This document shows positions 24,391 through 32,806 of a stretch of DNA of 56,319 nt, one piece after another (the first letter of the stretch is position 1; each line of letters begins with the position of its first letter). A program made the translations under genes and the position numbers. The notes below the pieces were generated by a model. That model had not been told where the DNA came from. It saw only the letters and a list, made by a program, of their open reading frames with translations, and did no database searches. This DNA comes from Propionibacteriaceae bacterium. Its GTDB lineage: Bacteria; Actinomycetota; Actinomycetes; Propionibacteriales; Propionibacteriaceae. The stretch lies in NCBI GenBank assembly GCA_017306015.1, contig JAFKJK010000027.1:1-56319 (forward strand), given 5' to 3'.

Positions 24391-26250
24391 TCAGCCCGTC
24401 GTCTGGTGGAGGTAGCACCAGCGCCAGTTCTCGCCCGGCTGCGCCGACTGGATCACCGGATGGCCGGTGGCGCGGAAGTGGGCGGTGGCGTGCCTGGCCG
24501 GCGAGGAGTCGCAGCAGCCGACGTGGCCGCACTCCAGGCAGCGGCGCAGGGACACCCAGGTGAGGCCCTCGGCGACGCACTCGGGGCAGACGGTGGCCGG
24601 CTCGGCGTCGACGGCCGGGTAGCGGTCCAGCTCCAGGCAGCCCTCACCGGTGGCGTGGCGGGTCGTCCCGCCGGCCGGGGCAGTGGCGGTTTCGGCTTCG
24701 TCGATCATCGACTCCTCCAGGTCCAGCATGGCCAGGACCTCGGCGACGACATCGGAGGGCACCTGGCCGGTACTCCTCACCTGTAGCACCCGAGCCCGTT
24801 CCGCCGCCAGAAGCTCGGTGCGGACCAGGGCGTACAGCTCGCTCGGCGAGGTCAGGTCGGCGTTCGTCCCCAGCCTCTCCCAGGCGGCGAAGTTGCGCTG
24901 GTCGCTGCGCTGGCGGATCAGCGAGACGACGTCGTGGGGGTCGTCGAACTCCAGCTCGGCCAGCCGGTCCTCTGCCGCCCTGGTCGCCTGTTCGAGCAGC
25001 GTCGCGCGGGCCAGGGCGTGCTCGGCCGGGTCGGGAGGCGTCACCTTGAGCACCCTCCGCAGCCACGGCAGGCTGAGGCCCTGCACCAGGAGGGTTCCGG
25101 CCACGACCGTGAACGCCATCAGCAACAGCACCTCGCGATGAGCGACCGTTGTCGGGATCACGAAGGCGGCCGCGAGGGTGACCACGCCGCGCATTCCCGC
25201 CCAGCCGAGCAGGAAGGTGTTGGCCAGGGGTGGCCTCTGGCCGGTGAGCGGGTCGGGTCCGGGACGGATCAGCAGGTAGCGGGCCGGCACCACCCAGACC
25301 AGCCGCAGCACGATCACCGCTCCCAGCGTCGCGAGGCAGACCCCGATGACCTGACCGAGGGGGACGGCGGAGGCGAGCACGTCCCCGACGATCCACCGGG
25401 CCTGCAACCCGATCAGCAGGAAGACGGCGTTCTGGAGCAGGAACGCGATCGTCCGCCAGTTCGTCCGCTCGGTGACCCGGGACTTGGCCGTCTGCAGCAC
25501 CGGCGCCCGATGGCCCAGCAGCAGGCCGGCGATCACGACGGCCAGGACGCCGGACGCGTGGATCGCCTCGGCGCCGAGGTAGGCGACGAACGGCACCAGG
25601 AAGGAGACGGCGGTGTCGAGCACCGGATCCTTGATCCGCGGACGGAACCACGCCACGACGAGGTAGACGGCGAAGCCGACCGCAGCACCCCCGCCCGCGC
25701 TGAGCAGGAAGTCGCCGGCGACCTGCCACACGGTGACCGTCGCACCGATCGCGGCGATCGCCGTCCTCAGGGCCACCAGCGCGGTGGCGTCGTTCAGCAG
25801 TGACTCTCCTTCCAGGATCGTCACCAGGCGATCCGGCATGCCGATCCGGCGGGCGACCGCCGTCGTCGCGACCGCGTCCGGAGGGGCCACGACCGCCCCG
25901 ATGGCGAACGCCGCCGGCCAGCCCAGGTCCGGCAGCAGCGCGTGCGCGACGACCGCGACGCCGGCCGCGGTGAACACGACCAGCCCGATCGACAGCAGCA
26001 GGATCGTCCGCCGGTTGAGCCGGAAGTCCGCCAGCGAGGTCTGCACGGCTTCGGCGTAGAGCAGTGGCGGCAACAGGCCGAGCAACACCAGCTCGGGCTC
26101 GAGGTGCACCTCGGGAACCCCGGGAAGGTAGCCGACCAGCACTCCGACCACGACCAGTGCGAGCGGCGGCGGGAAGCCGAAGCGGTTGGCACCTGCCGTG
26201 ACCAGCAGGATTCCGGTCACGAGCGCGACCACGAACAGGGCGGTCTCCAT
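24391..26250 (-). CDS. Na+/H+ antiporter (CPA1) with C-terminal UBP zinc finger
   Basis: 619 aa from ATG 26250; an upstream extension lacks membrane character. About twelve membrane helices with the CPA1 motifs FAIGAVVAPPDAVA and EGESLLNDATALV, where the Asp residues carry ions. A cytoplasmic regulatory helix region follows (HALARATLLEQATRAAEDR). The last ~75 residues form a UBP-type zinc finger: CPEC, then CLECGHVGCC, SPARHATAHFRATGHPV and WRWCYLHQ. Such antiporter-UBP fusions occur in actinobacteria, where no ordinary ubiquitin exists, so the finger probably binds another C-terminal peptide. Role: pH and sodium homeostasis. Confidence 0.9.
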   Translation of the reverse strand: METALFVVALVTGILLVTAGANRFGFPPPLALVVVGVLVGYLPGVPEVHLEPELVLLGLLPPLLYAEAVQTSLADFRLNRRTILLLSIGLVVFTAAGVAVVAHALLPDLGWPAAFAIGAVVAPPDAVATTAVARRIGMPDRLVTILEGESLLNDATALVALRTAIAAIGATVTVWQVAGDFLLSAGGGAAVGFAVYLVVAWFRPRIKDPVLDTAVSFLVPFVAYLGAEAIHASGVLAVVIAGLLLGHRAPVLQTAKSRVTERTNWRTIAFLLQNAVFLLIGLQARWIVGDVLASAVPLGQVIGVCLATLGAVIVLRLVWVVPARYLLIRPGPDPLTGQRPPLANTFLLGWAGMRGVVTLAAAFVIPTTVAHREVLLLMAFTVVAGTLLVQGLSLPWLRRVLKVTPPDPAEHALARATLLEQATRAAEDRLAELEFDDPHDVVSLIRQRSDQRNFAAWERLGTNADLTSPSELYALVRTELLAAERARVLQVRSTGQVPSDVVAEVLAMLDLEESMIDEAETATAPAGGTTRHATGEGCLELDRYPAVDAEPATVCPECVAEGLTWVSLRRCLECGHVGCCDSSPARHATAHFRATGHPVIQSAQPGENWRWCYLHQTTG

Positions 26251-26367
26251 CGGGGCATTCTCGCCAGAGCCGCGGACGGCATCGAGGCGTCTCAGCCGCA
26301 GGCGGTAGCTGTACGCAAGCCGCGATTCCCGGAGTTCGTGAGGTTGTGTGTTACCTATCAGGGGACT

Positions 26368-26395
26368 GGAACCAGTTATGGGTGACATGCTCGTC
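26368..26395 (+). promoter_or_regulatory. possible ECF-type promoter of the sigma/beta-propeller operon
   Basis: GGAACC, 18 bases, then CGTC. This resembles GGAAC/CGTC-type ECF promoters, although the spacing is at the long end. It lies in the leader of the ECF gene and would fit autoregulation. Confidence 0.35.
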
Positions 26396-26443
26396 TTCAT
26401 CGGGTCGTCGGCAACGACCGGGACGGGCACCCACGGAGGCGTT

Positions 26444-26995
26444 GTGGAGCTCAGCGCGGAACTCGCGGACGAGAGCGGCCCGGCGATGGCCGCAGAGGCG
26501 GACGAGCTGGACACCCACGCCGTCGTGATGCGCTACCAGCGGATGGTCTACGGCATCGCGCTCACCCACACCGGCTGCCGGGGGGACGCCGACGACGCCT
26601 TCCAGGACGTCTTCCTCGCCTACCACCGCCGCCAACCGAGTTTTCGCAGCGAGGAGCACCGCAAGGCCTGGCTGATCACCACGACGCTCAACTGCGCCCG
26701 GCAGATCGCCGGCAGTTCCTGGCGTACCCGGGTGGTACCGCTGGCTCCGGACGCGGACGCGGCGGCACCCAAGCAGTTCGAGTTCGCGACGCTGGAGCAG
26801 AATCTCGTCTTCGCCGCACTGAGGACCCTGCCCGCGACGTACCGGACGGTTCTGCACCTGTTCTACTTCGACGATCTCGCGGTCGCCCGGATCGCGGAGA
26901 TCCTCGAGGTCTCCGTCGCGACGGTGAAGATGCGGCTCTCGCGCGGCCGCCAGATGATGCGCGACCGACTCACGGGAGGGCTCTTCGATGAATGA
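26444..26995 (+). CDS. ECF RNA polymerase sigma factor
   Basis: 183 aa from GTG 26444, which has a GGAGG RBS 4 bases upstream; the longer reading from 26348 would place the candidate promoter inside the gene. Region 2 includes YQRMVYGIALTHTG and DADDAFQDVFLAYHRRQPSF; region 4 includes LPATYRTVLHLFYFDDLAVARIAEILEVSVATVKMRLSRGR. It overlaps the beta-propeller gene by 8 bases, an arrangement typical of sigma/anti-sigma pairs. Confidence 0.9.
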   Translation: MELSAELADESGPAMAAEADELDTHAVVMRYQRMVYGIALTHTGCRGDADDAFQDVFLAYHRRQPSFRSEEHRKAWLITTTLNCARQIAGSSWRTRVVPLAPDADAAAPKQFEFATLEQNLVFAALRTLPATYRTVLHLFYFDDLAVARIAEILEVSVATVKMRLSRGRQMMRDRLTGGLFDE

Positions 26996-29036
26996 GACGA
27001 TGTTCGCTGCGATGGCTGACCAGATGCGTCCCGACGCCGACGTCCTGGCCGGACTGCTCGCCCAACTCGACGCCGAGCCCGGAGCCGGTTCCGTGCCTCC
27101 TCGTCCGGCGATGCCCCCGCGTCCGGCCCCTCGTCCGGTGGCGCGGCGACGGATCCCGCCCGCGCGCTGGTGGATCGGGATCGCGGCGGCGGGCGCCGCG
27201 GTGGCTCTGCTGCTGCCGGCCGTCGGCAACTGGCCGGCAGCCGAGCGCGGCGTCGGCGCCGGCGGTGGCGGCGTCGAGACTGCCAGTGGGCTCGACTATG
27301 CCGCGCTCTACCGGATGGCTGCAGCTGCGGTGGCCCGGCAGGACCGGTTCCGGGGGGAGGCGGGATCCGCCGTGGAGGACACGGCCGGCCTCGGTGCGCC
27401 GAAGGCTCCTGTCCCGCAGGCAGCCGCGGGGACGTGGCAGACCAACACCCAGGTCGCCGGGATCGACGAGGGCGACATCGTCAAGAGCGACGGCCGCTCG
27501 ATCTTCGTCGCGTCCGACTCCAAGGTCGCGATCATGGCCGCCGACGGTTCCCGGACCCGGCGGCTGGCGACCATCGACACCTCGACCGGCCCGGCGAAGC
27601 CGGGCACCGACAGCTACACCCTCCAGGGCCCCGTGGTCGACCTCGAACTACAGGGTTCGACGCTCGTCGTGATCGTCACCGAGTACCGGGCCAGGACCTC
27701 CAACCTGCCGAGCATCCTGCCCGGGCCGGCGACGAGCACGATGGTGCCGTTCGACGCCGCGCTCACCAAGGCGCTGCTCTACGACGTGGCCGATCCGTCC
27801 TCGCCGCGGTTCCTGGCCAGCCTCGGCCAGAGCGGTGGCCTGGTCACCACGCGGTTGGCCGGCGACCTGCTGTACGTGGTGACCAACTACACCCTCGGCG
27901 ATGCGAAGTCGCTCTCCCCGGGCGACCCGAAGACCTTCGTCCCCGTCCTCACCGAGGGCGACCGGACGCAGGCGACCAAGGTCGGCGACATCGGGATGCT
28001 GCCCGAACCGTCCGGGGCCACCTACACCGTCGTCAGCAGCATCGACGTGTCCGCCCGCAAGCGCGTCGACACCCAGTCCGTGCTCGGCGGCACCGGGACG
28101 GTCTTCATGGCCACCGACAACCTCTACCTGGCAGCCCAGGACTGGGAGCCGTCCGCCAAGGAACTCGCCCGGGCCGGCGCCAAGGACCTGAAGTACGCCT
28201 CCGTGACCCAGCTCGCCCGGGTCGCCATCGCGAGCGGCGAACTCAGCCTGGCGGCCCAGGGCGTGGTGCCGGGGGCGGTCCTGAACCAGTTCGCGCTGGA
28301 CGAGTACCAGGGCAACCTCCGCGTGGTGACGAGCCTCGAGGGGGAGAACAAGAAGGGCTGGGTTCAGCGAGCCGGCCTGTTCGTCCTGGACGCGAAGCTG
28401 AAGCCGGTCGGCTCGATCTCCTCGCTGGTGACCGGCGAGAGCGTCCGGTCCGTCCGCTTCGCCGGACCGGTCGGCTACGTGGTCACCTTCCGGCAGGTGG
28501 ACCCGCTGTTCGCCGTCGACCTCTCGGACGCGGCCAAGCCGCGGGTGCTGAGCGCGCTCAAGATCCCCGGCTTCAGCACCTACCTGCACCCGTGGAGCGA
28601 CACCCAACTGCTGGGGCTGGGCCGCGACGTGACGGCAAAGGGCGAGGACCGCGGGCTGAAGCTGAGCATGTTTGACATCGCCGATCCGGTAAACGTCACC
28701 GAGACCACGGTGGCGAAGGTCAACGGCGACGACGCCGAGGCGCTGTCGGACCATCGTGCCGTGTTGGTGGACACCGCCGACGGGCTGATCGGCTTCGCGG
28801 TGGCGGACTGGGGCAAGGAGAAGCTGAAGATGACCTACCAGACCTTCCGCTACGAGGACGGGACCGGCTTCGTGCTGGTCAAGAAGCTCCCGGTCGTCGT
28901 CGAGACCGACGGGAACGTGCCGAACGTCCGGGGGCTGGTGATCGGCGACTGCCTCTACGTCGCCTCCGCCCGCGGGGTCAGCGCCTACTCGACCAGCGGC
29001 TACGCCAAGGTGGCCGACGTGACGGTGAAGGGCTGA
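26988..29036 (+). CDS. membrane-anchored beta-propeller protein, probable anti-sigma/sensor partner
   Basis: 682 aa. A short N-terminal cytoplasmic part (NETMFAAMADQMRPDADVLAGLLAQL), a Pro/Arg linker and a single transmembrane helix (WWIGIAAAGAAVALLLPAV) precede a large external domain. That domain matches the C-terminal beta-propeller family (PF09826-type): TNTQVAGIDEGDIVKSDG at its start, then repeated blades such as LQGSTLVVIVTEY and FAGPVGYVVTFRQVDPLFAVDLSD. The coupled ECF gene and the in-out topology suggest that the N-terminus holds the sigma factor and the propeller senses an outside signal. No RskA-like zinc motif is visible, so this is inference. Confidence 0.82.
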   Translation: MNETMFAAMADQMRPDADVLAGLLAQLDAEPGAGSVPPRPAMPPRPAPRPVARRRIPPARWWIGIAAAGAAVALLLPAVGNWPAAERGVGAGGGGVETASGLDYAALYRMAAAAVARQDRFRGEAGSAVEDTAGLGAPKAPVPQAAAGTWQTNTQVAGIDEGDIVKSDGRSIFVASDSKVAIMAADGSRTRRLATIDTSTGPAKPGTDSYTLQGPVVDLELQGSTLVVIVTEYRARTSNLPSILPGPATSTMVPFDAALTKALLYDVADPSSPRFLASLGQSGGLVTTRLAGDLLYVVTNYTLGDAKSLSPGDPKTFVPVLTEGDRTQATKVGDIGMLPEPSGATYTVVSSIDVSARKRVDTQSVLGGTGTVFMATDNLYLAAQDWEPSAKELARAGAKDLKYASVTQLARVAIASGELSLAAQGVVPGAVLNQFALDEYQGNLRVVTSLEGENKKGWVQRAGLFVLDAKLKPVGSISSLVTGESVRSVRFAGPVGYVVTFRQVDPLFAVDLSDAAKPRVLSALKIPGFSTYLHPWSDTQLLGLGRDVTAKGEDRGLKLSMFDIADPVNVTETTVAKVNGDDAEALSDHRAVLVDTADGLIGFAVADWGKEKLKMTYQTFRYEDGTGFVLVKKLPVVVETDGNVPNVRGLVIGDCLYVASARGVSAYSTSGYAKVADVTVKG

Positions 29037-29065
29037 CCGGCCGGTCCTGCTCACGCGGGATCCGC

Positions 29066-29071
29066 TAGCCT
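29066..29071 (+). promoter_or_regulatory. -10 element for leaderless amidohydrolase gene
   Basis: TAGCCT is 8 bases before the ATG; no RBS. Confidence 0.45.
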
Positions 29072-29079
29072 CAGCGGCC

Positions 29080-30279
29080 ATGGGCCACCACCACGCGCCG
29101 CCGGGGCTGCCCGACACGCTCGGGGCGGAGCCGGGCCGTCCGGAGTTCTTCGCGCACACCCATGGCGGGGCACCGCAACGACCACCCGAGCGCACCCGGC
29201 TGCACCTGAACGGTGTCCTGCTTCCGGACGGAGCATCGGTCGACCTGTGGGTGGTGGACGGGCTGATCCGCACCGAACCGGTCGCCGACGCGGTCACCGT
29301 GTGCCGCGGTGCGTGGCTGCTGCCGGGTCTCGTGGACGCGCACTGCCACGTCGGCCTCGGCGCGGACGGCGCGGTTCCGGCGGAGGTCGCCGAGACCCAG
29401 GCCCGCACCGACCGGGACGCCGGCACCCTGCTCATCCGGGACGCCGGCTCGCCGGTCGACACCCGCTGGATCGACGAGCGCGGCGACCTGCCCCGGATCA
29501 TCCGTGCCGGCCGGCACATCGCCCGGCCGAAGCGCTACCTGCGCAACTACGCCGAGGAGGTCGAGCCGGACGAGCTGGTCGCGGAGGTGGCCCGCCAGGC
29601 CGTCCGCGGGGACGGCTGGGTGAAGCTCGTCGGCGACTGGATCGACCGCGAGCACGGCGACCTCGCCCCACTGTGGCCACAGGATGTGGCCGCAGCCGCG
29701 ATCGCGAAGGCCCACGAGCTCGGCGTCCGGGTGACCGCGCACTGCTTCGGCGAGGAGTCCGTGCAGCAGCTGGTCGCCGCAGGCATCGACGGAATCGAGC
29801 ACGGCACCGGCCTGGACGCGGCCACGATCGCCGCGATGGCCGCGCGGCAGGTGGCGCTGGTGCCGACCATGGTGAACCTGGAGAACTTCCCGTCCTTCGC
29901 GGCGGCGGGTGAGGCCAAGTTCCCCGCCTACGCCGCCCATATGCGGTCGCTCCACGCCCGGCGGTTCGAGACCATCGGTGCCGCCGTGGACGCCGGCGTC
30001 CCGGTCTTCGCGGGGACGGACGCCGGCGGCCAGGTCGGCCACGGCCTGATCGCCGCCGAGGTCGGCCTGCTGGCGAAGGTCGGCGGCATCGACTTCGCTC
30101 TCGGCGCCGCGTCGTGGCGGGCGCGGGAGTGGCTGGGCGCGTCCCGCCTCGTGGACGGGGCCTCCGCCGACCTGGTGGTCTTCGACGCCGACCCGCGTCG
30201 AGATCCGGGCGTGCTGGCCAGCCCCAGCCTGGTGATGCTGCGTGGCGCGGCCGTCGCCGGCACCCTCGTCCACGGCTGA
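29080..30279 (+). CDS. amidohydrolase-family protein
   Basis: 399 aa. Metal-dependent hydrolase of the amidohydrolase (TIM-barrel) superfamily. Metal ligands are visible: VDAHCHVG (HxH), AHCFGEES, IEHGTG and FAGTDAGG (Asp); VKLVGDW carries a Lys in the usual bridging position. The substrate is unknown. A homologous gene sits between ffh and rpsP in mycobacteria, so the location is ancestral. The N-terminus is unusually His/Pro-rich (GHHHAPPG). Confidence 0.85.
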   Translation: MGHHHAPPGLPDTLGAEPGRPEFFAHTHGGAPQRPPERTRLHLNGVLLPDGASVDLWVVDGLIRTEPVADAVTVCRGAWLLPGLVDAHCHVGLGADGAVPAEVAETQARTDRDAGTLLIRDAGSPVDTRWIDERGDLPRIIRAGRHIARPKRYLRNYAEEVEPDELVAEVARQAVRGDGWVKLVGDWIDREHGDLAPLWPQDVAAAAIAKAHELGVRVTAHCFGEESVQQLVAAGIDGIEHGTGLDAATIAAMAARQVALVPTMVNLENFPSFAAAGEAKFPAYAAHMRSLHARRFETIGAAVDAGVPVFAGTDAGGQVGHGLIAAEVGLLAKVGGIDFALGAASWRAREWLGASRLVDGASADLVVFDADPRRDPGVLASPSLVMLRGAAVAGTLVHG

Positions 30280-30308
30280 CCCGTACGACCCCGACGGGGG
30301 CCGAGCCG

Positions 30309-31229
30309 TCAGTCGCCGAGTTCGCTGGGGACGGCGATCACGTCGACGAGCGCCCCGTTGCGCCAGACGGTGATCTCGACCGGTCGTCCGATCGCCTCCT
30401 CCAGCATCCAGCGCTGCAGATTGGTCGCCGAGCCGATGGCCTCTCCGGCGATCGCGACGACGATGTCCCCAGGCCGCAGGGCGGCGATCGCGGCGGGGCT
30501 GCCCGGCACCACCTGGGCGACCTGCAGGCCGGAGCGCCGGGAGAGGCTCGCGGCCAACGCCGGTGGAAGCGGTCTCTGGGCGGCCGCCACCCCCAGCCAG
30601 GCCCGGCGGACGCGTCCGGCGGTCATCAGCGCCCCGATGATCCGGGACGTGTTGGCGTTGATCGGGACGGCCAGCCCGACACCCACACCGGCGACGGCGG
30701 TGTTGACCCCGACCATCTGTCCGGTGCTGTCGGCGAGGACGCCTCCGCTGTTGCCCGGGTTCAGCGCCGCGTCGGTCTGGATCACCTCGTCGACCACCCG
30801 GCCCCGTCCCGTCGGCAGGGAACGACCCAGCGCCGAGACGATGCCCGCGGTCACGCTGCCCGACAGGCCGAGCGGATTGCCCAGTGCCACCACGAGCTGG
30901 CCGACCTGCAGGCCGGCCGCGTCCCCGAGGACGACCGGTGCCGGCACGTCGCCGCGGGCGCGCAGCACCGCCAGGTCGGACAGCGGATCCCTGCCGGCGA
31001 CATCGGCGGTGGTCTCGGTGCCGTCGGCGAACGCAGCCTCGGCCGCCTCCGCGCCCTCCACGACGTGCGCACTGGTCAGCAGGAACCCGTCCGGGGTGAT
31101 CACGCTGGCACTGCCGCCGCCCTCGCCCCGGCGGCCACGGACGCGCAGGCTGGCCACGCTCGGCAGCACCAGCTTGGCCACCCGCACCACGGCGGCCGAG
31201 TAGGCGTCGAGCGGTTCTTCGTCGGCCAT
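30309..31229 (-). CDS. HtrA-like serine protease with PDZ domain, no export signal
   Basis: 306 aa from ATG 31229. Trypsin-like S1C domain with the triad His in LTSAHVV, Asp in DPLSDLAVL and Ser in NPGNSGG, followed by a PDZ domain (GLQVAQVVPGSPAAIAALRPGDIVVAI). HtrA/DegP proteins are normally exported or membrane-anchored, but the N-terminus here (ADEEPLDAYSAAVVRVAKLV) has no signal peptide or membrane helix. A longer reading to 31475 does not add one either. It may act in the cytoplasm. Confidence 0.85.
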   Translation of the reverse strand: MADEEPLDAYSAAVVRVAKLVLPSVASLRVRGRRGEGGGSASVITPDGFLLTSAHVVEGAEAAEAAFADGTETTADVAGRDPLSDLAVLRARGDVPAPVVLGDAAGLQVGQLVVALGNPLGLSGSVTAGIVSALGRSLPTGRGRVVDEVIQTDAALNPGNSGGVLADSTGQMVGVNTAVAGVGVGLAVPINANTSRIIGALMTAGRVRRAWLGVAAAQRPLPPALAASLSRRSGLQVAQVVPGSPAAIAALRPGDIVVAIAGEAIGSATNLQRWMLEEAIGRPVEITVWRNGALVDVIAVPSELGD

Positions 31230-31432
31230 GACCGGCCAACACCGGCGAGCGGCGCGAGATTCCCGGGACCGGCGGCCGGCCGCGACATCTCCGGTTCGCC
31301 GTTCGGGGTACCGGTCTGGCACACTGTTGTGCGCATCCGTGCGCCAGGCGCCCTCTAACTCCTGCGCGTGCGCGATCCACCCGGGTTCGAACGACGTTGC
31401 CCCACAGCGGCGCGAGCGCCCACCCATCCGGG

Positions 31433-31448
31433 CCGGTGACGTCACCGG
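31433..31448 (+). promoter_or_regulatory. perfect palindrome in the rpsP leader
   Basis: CCGGTGACGTCACCGG, exact on both strands, extended by further G-C pairs to a ~9-10-bp RNA stem with an ACGT loop. It lies ~30 bases before the rpsP start. It could be a leader hairpin for ribosomal-protein control or a protein-binding site. Confidence 0.35.
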
Positions 31449-31477
31449 TCCCAGTTCCAACAGGAGAACCCACACCA

Positions 31478-31939
31478 GTGGCTGTCAAGATTCGACTCAA
31501 GCGGCTCGGCAAGATCCGGTCCCCGCACTACCGCATCGTGGTCATGGACTCCCGCACCAAGCGGGACGGCCGGGCCATCGAGGAGATCGGGCTCTACCAC
31601 CCGAAGAACGACCCGTCGGTCATCCGCGTCGACTCGGAGCGCGCCCAGTACTGGCTCGGTGTCGGCGCCCAGCCGACCGAGGCCGTGGTCGCGATCCTCA
31701 AGCGCACCGGCGACTGGCAGAAGTTCTCCGGCGACACTAGCCCGTCCGGCGTCGACCCGCAGCCCGAGCCCAAGGACAAGGTCGCGCTGTTCAACGCGGC
31801 CCTTGCTGCCGCGGACGCCGAGCCGGCCGCCGAGGCCATCTCGAAGCCGTCGCGGAAGAAGGCCGAGAAGGCTGCCGAAGCCGAGGCGCCGGCCGCCGAG
31901 GCCGAGACGCCGGCTGAGGCTCCCGCCGAAGAGGCCTGA
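31478..31939 (+). CDS. rpsP: 30S ribosomal protein S16
   Basis: 153 aa; GTG with RBS CAGGAGAA. The core (VKIRLKRLGKIRSPHYRIVV to GDWQKFSG) is standard S16. The last ~55 residues form an actinobacterial Ala/Glu/Lys extension, which has low complexity and is probably disordered. It heads the rpsP-khpA-rimM-trmD operon. Confidence 0.97.
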   Translation: MAVKIRLKRLGKIRSPHYRIVVMDSRTKRDGRAIEEIGLYHPKNDPSVIRVDSERAQYWLGVGAQPTEAVVAILKRTGDWQKFSGDTSPSGVDPQPEPKDKVALFNAALAAADAEPAAEAISKPSRKKAEKAAEAEAPAAEAETPAEAPAEEA

Positions 31940-31941
31940 GC

Positions 31942-32193
31942 ATGCTTGCCGACGCGCTGGAGCACCTGGTCCGTGGGCTGGTGCCGAACCCGGACGACGT
32001 CCGGGTCCGCGAGTACGACCGTGGCCGCGGCCGGACGCTCGAGGTGCGGGTGCACCCCGAGGACATCGGCAAGGTGATCGGGCGGCAGGGCCGGACCGCG
32101 AGCGCGCTGCGCACCGTGATCGGGGCGCTGGCCGGCCGCGAGCAGGTCCGGGTCGACTTCGTCGACGTCGACCGGCCACCGCGCCGTCGCTGA
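31942..32193 (+). CDS. khpA: KH-domain RNA-binding protein KhpA
   Basis: 83 aa, starting 2 bases after rpsP. A single KH domain with the GxxG loop in IGKVIGRQGRTA. KhpA works with KhpB in RNA binding that affects cell elongation and division in Gram-positives. Always found in the rpsP operon. Confidence 0.93.
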   Translation: MLADALEHLVRGLVPNPDDVRVREYDRGRGRTLEVRVHPEDIGKVIGRQGRTASALRTVIGALAGREQVRVDFVDVDRPPRRR

Positions 32194-32197
32194 ACAG

Positions 32198-32265
32198 GAG
32201 AGGGCATCGTCCCTCTCGCGTTCGCCAGAACGTGCCGCCCCGTCCGCCTGCAGCGGGCGGGGCGG
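32198..32265 (+). terminator. two hairpins between khpA and rimM
   Basis: The first has GAGAGGG/CCCTCTC arms with a 6-nt loop (32198-32217). The second has a 13-bp stem with one wobble pair (CCGCCCCGTCCGC/GCGGGCGGGGCGG) and a CTGCA loop (32235-32265). No U-run follows. They may act as a partial terminator or processing site that lowers rimM-trmD expression relative to rpsP. Confidence 0.5.
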
Positions 32266-32287
32266 ACGCACATCCGAGGAGGTGGCG

Positions 32288-32806
32288 GTGGTCGAGCAGG
32301 TGATCGTCGGGACGGTCGGCCGTCCCCAGGGTGTCCGGGGCGAGGTGACCGTGCGTCCGCGGACCGACGCCGTGGCCCAGCGGTTCGCCGCCGGTGCGAC
32401 GCTGCGCACCGCCGACCGCGACCTGAAGGTTGCCGGCCACACGCTCACGCAGGGACGCCTGGTGGTGGCCTTCGCCGGCGTCACCGACCGTGACTCCGCC
32501 GAGGCTCTCCGCGGCCTCGACCTGTGGGCGGACGCGGGGACGCTCCAGCTCGACCCGGACGAGTTCCACGACACCGACCTGATCGGCCTGGTCGCCGTCG
32601 ACCCGGACGGGAACCGGCTCGGCGAGGTGATCCGCGTCGAGCACCCGCCCGCCCAGGACCTGCTCGTCGTCCGCACCCCGTCCGGGGACCGGCTGGTGCC
32701 GTTCGTCTCGGCCCTGGTGCCCGAGGTGGATCCGGCGGCCGGCCGGGTGGTGATCGACCCGATCCCCGGGCTGCTGAGCGACGGGGACGCCGACGATGAG
32801 GATTGA
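32288..32806 (+). CDS. rimM: ribosome maturation factor RimM
   Basis: 172 aa from GTG 32288, which has a GAGGAGG RBS 5 bases ahead; GTG 32282 is too close to the RBS. It assists 30S assembly around the 16S head. Features are the N-terminal IVGTVGRPQGVRGEVTV and the PRC-barrel part DLIGLVAVDPDGNRLGEV. It overlaps trmD by 11 bases. Confidence 0.94.
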   Translation: MVEQVIVGTVGRPQGVRGEVTVRPRTDAVAQRFAAGATLRTADRDLKVAGHTLTQGRLVVAFAGVTDRDSAEALRGLDLWADAGTLQLDPDEFHDTDLIGLVAVDPDGNRLGEVIRVEHPPAQDLLVVRTPSGDRLVPFVSALVPEVDPAAGRVVIDPIPGLLSDGDADDED

